In this document: piece after piece, positions 8,109 to 11,501 of the stretch
How the letters are laid out: the number at the start of each line of letters is the position of its first letter
How positions within the stretch are numbered: position 1 is the first letter of the stretch
Assembly: GCA_013329455.1 (NCBI GenBank)
Contig: DUKF01000206.1
Location: 1 to 11,501 of the forward strand
Source of the DNA: Methanotrichaceae archaeon
GTDB lineage: Archaea > Halobacteriota > Methanosarcinia > Methanotrichales > Methanotrichaceae
Reading direction: 5' to 3'
Length of the DNA: 11,501 nucleotides
Translations under genes and position numbers: made by a program
Notes under the pieces: generated by a model
Told to the model about the DNA's origin: nothing
The model's input: only the letters and a program-made list of their open reading frames with translations
Database searches by the model: none

Positions 8109-8136
8109 ATATTAAATCTTAATATATATTTAATAT
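8109..8136. repeat. AT-only inverted repeat, 9-bp arms
   Basis: ATATTAAAT (8109-8117) and ATTTAATAT (8128-8136) are perfect inverted repeats separated by 10 nt, in an intergenic stretch made almost only of A and T between about 8108 and 8136. It could be an operator, a bent-DNA element or a second TATA region. The 218-nt gap 8038-8255 otherwise holds the promoter above, a terminator candidate and no credible gene. Confidence 0.5.
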
Positions 8137-8188
8137 GCATTCAGAGAACAGTCGACGAGTTAAAAAGCAAAAACGGTCAGCCAGGGTC

Positions 8189-8220
8189 AAAAATTGAGAT
8201 GGACGGAGAAAAAAGCTCCG
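8189..8220 (-). terminator. Terminator candidate of the 8531-8256 gene
   Basis: On the minus strand CGGAG (8220-8216) and CTCCG (8208-8204) flank a loop containing T6, and another T5 run follows at 8193-8189. Archaeal termination commonly uses such T-runs. It lies 36 nt beyond the stop at 8256. Confidence 0.35.
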
Positions 8221-8255
8221 ATCCACCAAACCGATTTGATCTCTGAAGAGAGAGG

Positions 8256-8531
8256 TCACCACTTTCCCGACTTGATCACGTTCAGGTTCTGGATGATCTT
8301 GGCCGCAGCCTCCTGACTGAGATTTTGTTTCTGACTTATCGTTAGCGCCCTCGTGACCTCGTCCTGCTCGTCAGACCCGGCCCGCTGAGATACGAGAACT
8401 TCGGCTGCTGCGTAACCCTTCTCCAGAAGGGTCTTCCGGACCTCCTCCAGAAGGGACTCGTTCATGCAGAGCGGTCCTGTCCCGATCTTCTCGACAACCT
8501 TATCCATGTTCTCCATTTCTTTCGTCTTCAC
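8256..8531 (-). CDS. Small helical hypothetical protein, 91 residues
   Basis: It starts with GTG at 8531, supported by a strong GGAGGAG six nt upstream. It is soluble and mostly helical, rich in Glu, Lys, Gln and Ala, with no membrane segment or cysteine pair (one Cys at 22). The C-terminal half, LTISQKQNLSQEAAAKIIQNLN (63-84 region), looks like an amphipathic two-helix unit ending KSGKW. I do not recognise a family. Its GTG overlaps the TGA of the 52-codon ORF upstream (GTGA), the arrangement of translationally coupled genes. It could be a small regulatory or partner protein, but nothing in the sequence defines a function. Confidence 0.6.
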   Translation of the reverse strand: MKTKEMENMDKVVEKIGTGPLCMNESLLEEVRKTLLEKGYAAAEVLVSQRAGSDEQDEVTRALTISQKQNLSQEAAAKIIQNLNVIKSGKW

Positions 8532-8686
8532 GCTTTCTCCTCCACGCTAAATCCAAACATCCAAATCCTACATTGGATTATTTTTGTCAATTGCTGCAGA
8601 CCACATTCGTATAGATCAGAGAGACTGATCTTCTTGACCCGTTCCTTCTCGGCCACGAAGAAGGTGGTGATCTCACTGAATAGCAT
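8528..8686 (-). CDS. Short ORF coupled to the 8531-8256 gene, 52 residues
   Basis: ATG at 8686, stop TGA at 8530-8528 overlapping the next gene's GTG by four bases. The product has MLFSEITTFFVAEKERVKK at its start, then a helical, charged centre and a C-terminal aromatic stretch (RIWMFGF). The Shine-Dalgarno is weak (GGAT about 5 nt before the ATG). A stronger site belongs to the 17-codon ORF that begins at 8726 and runs into it in another frame, so this may be the rear part of a frameshifted gene. No family recognised. Confidence 0.35.
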   Translation of the reverse strand: MLFSEITTFFVAEKERVKKISLSDLYECGLQQLTKIIQCRIWMFGFSVEEKA

Positions 8687-8726
8687 AAAAGATCCAGCGT
8701 TTCCACCGCTTACCGTGTTCGGTCAT
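8673..8726 (-). CDS. 17-codon ORF with a perfect ribosome-binding site
   Basis: ATG at 8726 preceded by GAGGTGATCTG, an almost exact complement of the archaeal 16S 3' end. It encodes a basic, Trp-containing peptide (MTEHGKRWKRWIFYAIQ) and then stops. A +1 shift at the TTTT near 8689-8686 would join it to the 52-codon ORF after ...KRWKRWIF. It is either a leader peptide or the start of a broken small gene. Confidence 0.3.
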   Translation of the reverse strand: MTEHGKRWKRWIFYAIQ

Positions 8727-8758
8727 CAGATCACCTCTTTATTTTATGGAACTTCTTA

Positions 8759-8768
8759 GTTATAAGAA
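8759..8768 (-). promoter_or_regulatory. TATA element upstream of the small-ORF group
   Basis: The minus strand reads TTCTTATAAC here. A start about 25 nt downstream (near 8738) would place the GGTGAT and the ATG at 8726 in a short leader, consistent with a transcription unit covering 8726-8256. Confidence 0.4.
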
Positions 8769-8786
8769 TATAGGTGATGTCTCACT

Positions 8787-9230
8787 TCAGACCTCTGCCA
8801 TATAATCTTCTACATAGACGCTGCAGACGCTGCTCACAACGACTTCGCCCTCGTGCTCGGTCCAGGCCCAGAAGAAGACGCGGCTGTTTTCATCCCAGGG
8901 ACCAGCAAGCTCCAGATACTCTCCGCCGCTGAAGTTCCCCAAGTTCGTTTCAGTCTGGTTGCAGCCATAAAGCAATGACCGGACCGATACGAGATGGACG
9001 TCTCCGGCAGCATCGTAGGCTGAAACCTTCAAATTTATGGGATCGTTGGGCGCGACCGTCCCTGTGAAGTGAAGCTCTCCCACGGGATCGACAACGAAGA
9101 GGAAGAGCTTCGTCATATCCTCCGCAGGTTTTGGCTCCGCAGTCTCCATTACATCCTCGGAGGAGACTGTCCCAATGACCGTGATAAAAACGGCCAGAAA
9201 TAACATACAGGCAAAAATCCGCTTATTCAA
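8787..9230 (-). CDS. Secreted hypothetical protein with signal peptide, 147 residues
   Basis: I prefer TTG 9230, which gives a textbook signal peptide (MNKRIFACMLFLAVFITVIG, cleavage probably near residue 24). A GGTG core 8 nt upstream supports it. The in-frame ATG at 9251 would add seven residues and has no ribosome-binding site. The mature part begins with an acidic/Pro linker and continues as alternating hydrophobic segments typical of a beta-rich fold (LFLFVVDPVGELHF, INLKVSAYDAAGDVHL, SRVFFWAWTEHEGEVVV). Two cysteines (YGCNQT and SSVCSV) could form a disulfide, and NQT and NFS are possible archaeal N-glycosylation sequons. There is no C-terminal anchor. The function is unknown; an Ig-like or carbohydrate-binding fold is possible but not shown. 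Confidence 0.7.
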   Translation of the reverse strand: MNKRIFACMLFLAVFITVIGTVSSEDVMETAEPKPAEDMTKLFLFVVDPVGELHFTGTVAPNDPINLKVSAYDAAGDVHLVSVRSLLYGCNQTETNLGNFSGGEYLELAGPWDENSRVFFWAWTEHEGEVVVSSVCSVYVEDYMAEV

Positions 9231-9285
9231 CTTTGACCCACCCCAGTGCATGAAGATTTACTTTCCGACCCAGCAGCTCAAACGA

Positions 9286-9294
9286 TTATAACCA
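9286..9294. promoter_or_regulatory. TTATAA element between divergent genes
   Basis: TTATAACC (+) / GGTTATAA (-) is nearly symmetric and lies between the divergent secreted-protein gene (start 9230/9251) and DUF99. In the minus direction it would give a start near 9264; in the plus direction near 9315. It may serve one or both genes. Confidence 0.35.
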
Positions 9295-9296
9295 GG

Positions 9297-9401
9297 ATGG
9301 ACAAACTTGTGAAATTTTCGCCAAGATTGTGGGGAAGGGAACAGATCCAGATAAAACCATCGAAAACCTCCAAAAGGATTTTCAGCTTGTCGGGCAGATA
9401 G
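9297..9401 (+). CDS. Candidate 34-residue basic ORF directly before DUF99
   Basis: ATG at 9297, TAG at 9399-9401. The product begins MDKLVKFSPRLWGREQIQIK and continues basic to ...SLSGR. Its stop codon overlaps the AGGTG that serves as ribosome-binding site of the DUF99 gene (ATG 9408), an arrangement typical of coupled genes. No Shine-Dalgarno precedes it and the TATA-like element at 9286 is too close to make it leaderless, so it may not be translated on its own. Confidence 0.28.
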   Translation: MDKLVKFSPRLWGREQIQIKPSKTSKRIFSLSGR

Positions 9402-9407
9402 GTGCTC

Positions 9408-9992
9408 ATGACGCTCCACGTCAACAAGAAGGGGGTTCGTGTCCTGGGAATAGCCGAGAGCTTCCTGAAGACGAAGCCGCTGTCCAGGTTAGCGGGCGTG
9501 GTTATGCGAAAGGATCTGAGGGTCGACGGGTTCGGGTTGGCGAAAATATCCGTCGGTGGGGACGATGCCACCGAGGGGGTTATGAAGATATTCGAGGGCC
9601 TTGAGAGAAGCGACATAAACGCCCTCGTCTTGAACGGATCTGTCATCAGCTGGTTCAACATCGTCGACCTCGACGAGATCCACGAGGAGACGGGCCTTCC
9701 GGTGATTAGCATCACCTACGAGGAGTCCGATGGGCTCGAAGAGTACATCAGAGAGTACTTCCCCCATCCTGAAGAGAAGATCGATAGGTACAGAAAGCTC
9801 GGACCCCGCGAGCCCTTCAGGCTCAAGACCGGGTTCGAGGTCTACGCAAGGACCCTTGGAGCGACGGCAGAGGAGACGAAGGGCCTAATCAACTCTTTCA
9901 CTCTGGAGGGGAAAGTGCCCGAGCCCATCCGAGTGGCCAGGCTTCTTGCAAGGAGCATCCAGAGGGAAGAGGCTGACAGTGAATCGGATTGA
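9408..9992 (+). CDS. DUF99 (UPF0215) family protein, endonuclease V-like fold
   Basis: 194 residues from ATG 9408, with AGGTG (9400-9404) just upstream; GTG 9402 is an alternative start. The family is found throughout Euryarchaeota. Hallmarks seen: HVNKKGVRVLGIAES (4-18), AGVVMRKDLRVDG (29-41), ISVGGDDAT (47-55), LNGSVISWFNIVDLD (75-89), ITYEESDGLE (102-111), and PEPIRVARLLARSI (171-184). The fold is related to endonuclease V/RNase H-like proteins, with acidic residues (Glu17, Asp40, Asp52) in positions that could be metal ligands. A nuclease activity is inferred only from fold similarity; the cellular role is unknown. It is divergent from the secreted-protein gene and ends about 40 nt before the 3' end of the convergent RNase P RNA. 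Confidence 0.92.
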   Translation: MTLHVNKKGVRVLGIAESFLKTKPLSRLAGVVMRKDLRVDGFGLAKISVGGDDATEGVMKIFEGLERSDINALVLNGSVISWFNIVDLDEIHEETGLPVISITYEESDGLEEYIREYFPHPEEKIDRYRKLGPREPFRLKTGFEVYARTLGATAEETKGLINSFTLEGKVPEPIRVARLLARSIQREEADSESD

Positions 9993-10033
9993 TTGATGTG
10001 GTTGATGGGAGGGCTGAAGTTTGTGAAAATTAT

Positions 10034-10362
10034 GGACGCGAGTCTGGAGAGTAAGCCCCCTTCTGTTCGTGCTTGCTTAGCATTGGCAGCATTCAGCTTA
10101 GCGCCATACCCGGGCGTTGGCTGGACTCCATCGATCGCCCTTATTTTGGCTTGCACCCGCAGGGATTCGCCGTTTCATCTGCCTCCCGCGCGACCTCAGC
10201 TTTTCAGCATCATGGCATTAGCGCGATGCAGTGCCGTTTCTGTGCCAGAGCCAGAGCTCTCGCCCTACACCCGAAAAAGGTGTCTGCGTGTCCAGAGGTG
10301 GGGGGACTTTCCACACCGGCGAAGGGTTCGCCAGCGGCAGCCGCCCTTCCACTCTCGCGTCC
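10034..10362 (-). ncRNA. rnpB: RNase P RNA (archaeal)
   Basis: The catalytic RNA of RNase P, which removes 5' leaders from tRNA precursors. The ends are set by helix P1: GGACGCGAG (10362-10354) pairs perfectly with CTCGCGTCC (10042-10034). The 5' conserved region GGAAAGTCCCCCC (10312-10300) and the 3' conserved region ACAGAAGGGGGCTTA pair to form P4 (AAG-U-CCCCC with GGGGG-CUU, leaving the universal bulged U). A second conserved block, GAAACGGCGAATCCCTGCGG, with GTGCAAGCCAAA following, is the expected CR II/III region. The length is about 329 nt, and a TATA box lies 25 nt upstream of the predicted 5' end. ORFs crossing this stretch on either strand should be ignored. Confidence 0.95.
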
Positions 10363-10382
10363 GGGCCGCATAAGGAAGGAAG

Positions 10383-10398
10383 ATATAAAAGCCTTTGC
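10383..10398 (-). promoter_or_regulatory. TATA box of the RNase P RNA gene
   Basis: The minus strand reads GCAAAGGCTTTTATATC, with the TTTATAT core centred near 10387. This is 25 nt upstream of 10362, exactly the first base of the P1 helix, so the RNA probably needs little or no 5' trimming. Confidence 0.7.
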
Positions 10399-10529
10399 GG
10401 GTGGGCCAGCAATTTTCCCTTTCACGATCGGGGTGACGCCATCTTGAATCAGATGGCAGAAAATGAGCATTCCGGTCAGAAGGCAAACCGATTTATCGCC
10501 CGGGTCAAAGCAGCGTCGATGGGACACAG

Positions 10530-11501
10530 TTAAACCTGGTTTGGCGGCACGACAAATCGGATGCACAAACCCGATAGAACACAGAATATGCCAAGGTACA
10601 GAAACACCACAAAATAGTCGCCTCCCGTCACGTCCAGCAGATAGCCGCCAAGAGACGGTCCCAGCGCTCCGGCGACAAAGCCGTAGGCCGTGAAGATCAG
10701 CCCGAATATGGCCCCGAAGTGCTCGAGGCCGAAGCAGTCGGTGACCAAGGGAGCCGAGACTGCAAAGAGGGCACCAAAGGCGAATCCCACCACGGCCGCC
10801 AGAATGGCGCATGCGGCGAGGCTGCTGGCATGAGGCAAGATGAAATAGGCAAAGCCCGCCGCAAAGAAGGTGGTGCTCATGGTCAGGTTTCGGCCGATGA
10901 TGTCGTAGAGGTATCCGGTCACCAGGCGTCCCGTGCCGTTGGTGATGTTGAACGCCGTCAGGATTATGACGGCCGATTCCAGAGAAAATCCTTTGGAGAG
11001 GCCATAGCTTGTCGAAAGGGTCACCATGGCGATGCCGGCCGCGCCCATCATCGCCCAGGTCGCCCAAAGAGACCAGAAGCTCCTAGTTCTGACGCTCTCT
11101 TGCACGCTCAGAGATGTTCCAAGCCCGACGGCGCCTGCAAGCTTCGTTCCCGATGAGCGACCTGCAGGTGAGGTCGCCATCTCTGGCGCCTTGGCTAGAT
11201 AGGCGGCTGTGAGACCTGTGACGAGCGCCAGGACGGATATGGTGTAGATCATGGGGACGTATCCGATGGACTTCAGCATGTAACCGAAGAGGGGAGACAT
11301 GATGGCGGCCGAAAGGCCGAAGACCAGATTGACGATGCCCGATACCAGGCCCCTTTTCTGAGGGTACCACCATTGAACCGTGGTCAGCGCCGGGATGAGA
11401 ATAAAGCAGGATGAGACGCCGATGAGAAAACCCCAGATGTAGAGCATGAACACGCTCGAGGCGTAAGCGACGATGATGATGCTGAGGCCGCAGATTATGG
11501 C
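10530..11501 (-). CDS. MFS transporter, OFA (oxalate/formate antiporter) type, N-terminus missing
   Basis: The frame is open to the right edge (upstream of the first internal GTG it reads ...LSIIIVAYASS), so the gene begins outside the window and at least the first membrane helix is absent. About 324 residues are visible with some ten hydrophobic segments. The segments TTVQWWYPQKRGLVSGIVNLVFGLSA (loop 4-5) and NGTGRLVTGYLYDIIGRN (loop 8-9, MFS motif A repeat) are typical of OFA-type MFS carriers. A central hydrophilic linker contains PEMATSPAGRSSGTKL. The OFA family moves small organic anions such as oxalate or formate, but many archaeal members have unknown substrates, so a carboxylate substrate is only a guess. 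It is the 5' neighbour of rnpB on the same strand, with a 137-nt gap containing the rnpB promoter. Confidence 0.88.
   Translation of the reverse strand, partial: AIICGLSIIIVAYASSVFMLYIWGFLIGVSSCFILIPALTTVQWWYPQKRGLVSGIVNLVFGLSAAIMSPLFGYMLKSIGYVPMIYTISVLALVTGLTAAYLAKAPEMATSPAGRSSGTKLAGAVGLGTSLSVQESVRTRSFWSLWATWAMMGAAGIAMVTLSTSYGLSKGFSLESAVIILTAFNITNGTGRLVTGYLYDIIGRNLTMSTTFFAAGFAYFILPHASSLAACAILAAVVGFAFGALFAVSAPLVTDCFGLEHFGAIFGLIFTAYGFVAGALGPSLGGYLLDVTGGDYFVVFLYLGIFCVLSGLCIRFVVPPNQV

Noticed and set aside
8135..8197. 20-codon basic plus-strand ORF starting in the AT-only repeat
   Set aside because: No ribosome-binding site; the TATA-like sequence lies on top of the start codon rather than upstream.
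10210..11067. Long open frame (285 codons) on the minus strand across the MFS gene and RNase P RNA
   Set aside because: It is out of frame with the clear MFS protein, reads as His/Arg/Gly-rich shadow, and crosses the structured RNA gene.

Overview
The window looks like a piece of a GC-rich euryarchaeal genome, most likely a methanogen of the Methanosarcinales/Methanotrichales kind. The reasons are: an archaeal-type Thi4 with His in place of the sacrificial Cys, the archaeal families UPF0146 and DUF99, a UbiD-family enzyme of the type used in the archaeal modified mevalonate pathway, an archaeal RNase P RNA, BRE/TATA promoters placed about 25 nt upstream of starts, and GGTG-type Shine-Dalgarno sites. 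The genus is inference; Methanothrix-like is my best guess.

Layout. Bases 2-1414 (+) hold the C-terminal two thirds of a P2A-type Ca2+ ATPase that enters from the left edge. Convergent to it is a minus-strand pair, thi4 (2679-1900) and UPF0146 (1873-1442). Divergent from thi4 is an FtsZ-family GTPase (2848-3885, +). Convergent to that is a minus-strand operon of a DUF1614 membrane protein (6048-5341) and a UbiD-family decarboxylase (5300-4029), driven by a well-formed, apparently leaderless promoter. An Mrp/ApbC iron-sulfur carrier (6223-7041, +) is divergent from this operon.

Bases about 7050-9250 form a less conserved, visibly more AT-rich stretch of minus-strand genes: a membrane protein split over two reading frames at an A7 run (8016-7106), a small helical protein (8531-8256), one or two very short ORFs directly upstream of it (8726-8528), and a secreted protein (9230-8787).

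Conserved archaeal content resumes with DUF99 (9408-9992, +), which is preceded by a possible 34-residue upstream ORF. The RNase P RNA follows on the minus strand (10362-10034) with a clear TATA box and P1 helix. An MFS transporter of OFA type (minus) runs off the right edge.

Most genes are unrelated housekeeping functions: thiamine, isoprenoid and Fe-S biosynthesis, cell division and tRNA processing. The parts most worth a second look are the A7-split membrane protein, the tiny ORFs next to the 8531-8256 gene, and the DUF1614-UbiD operon.
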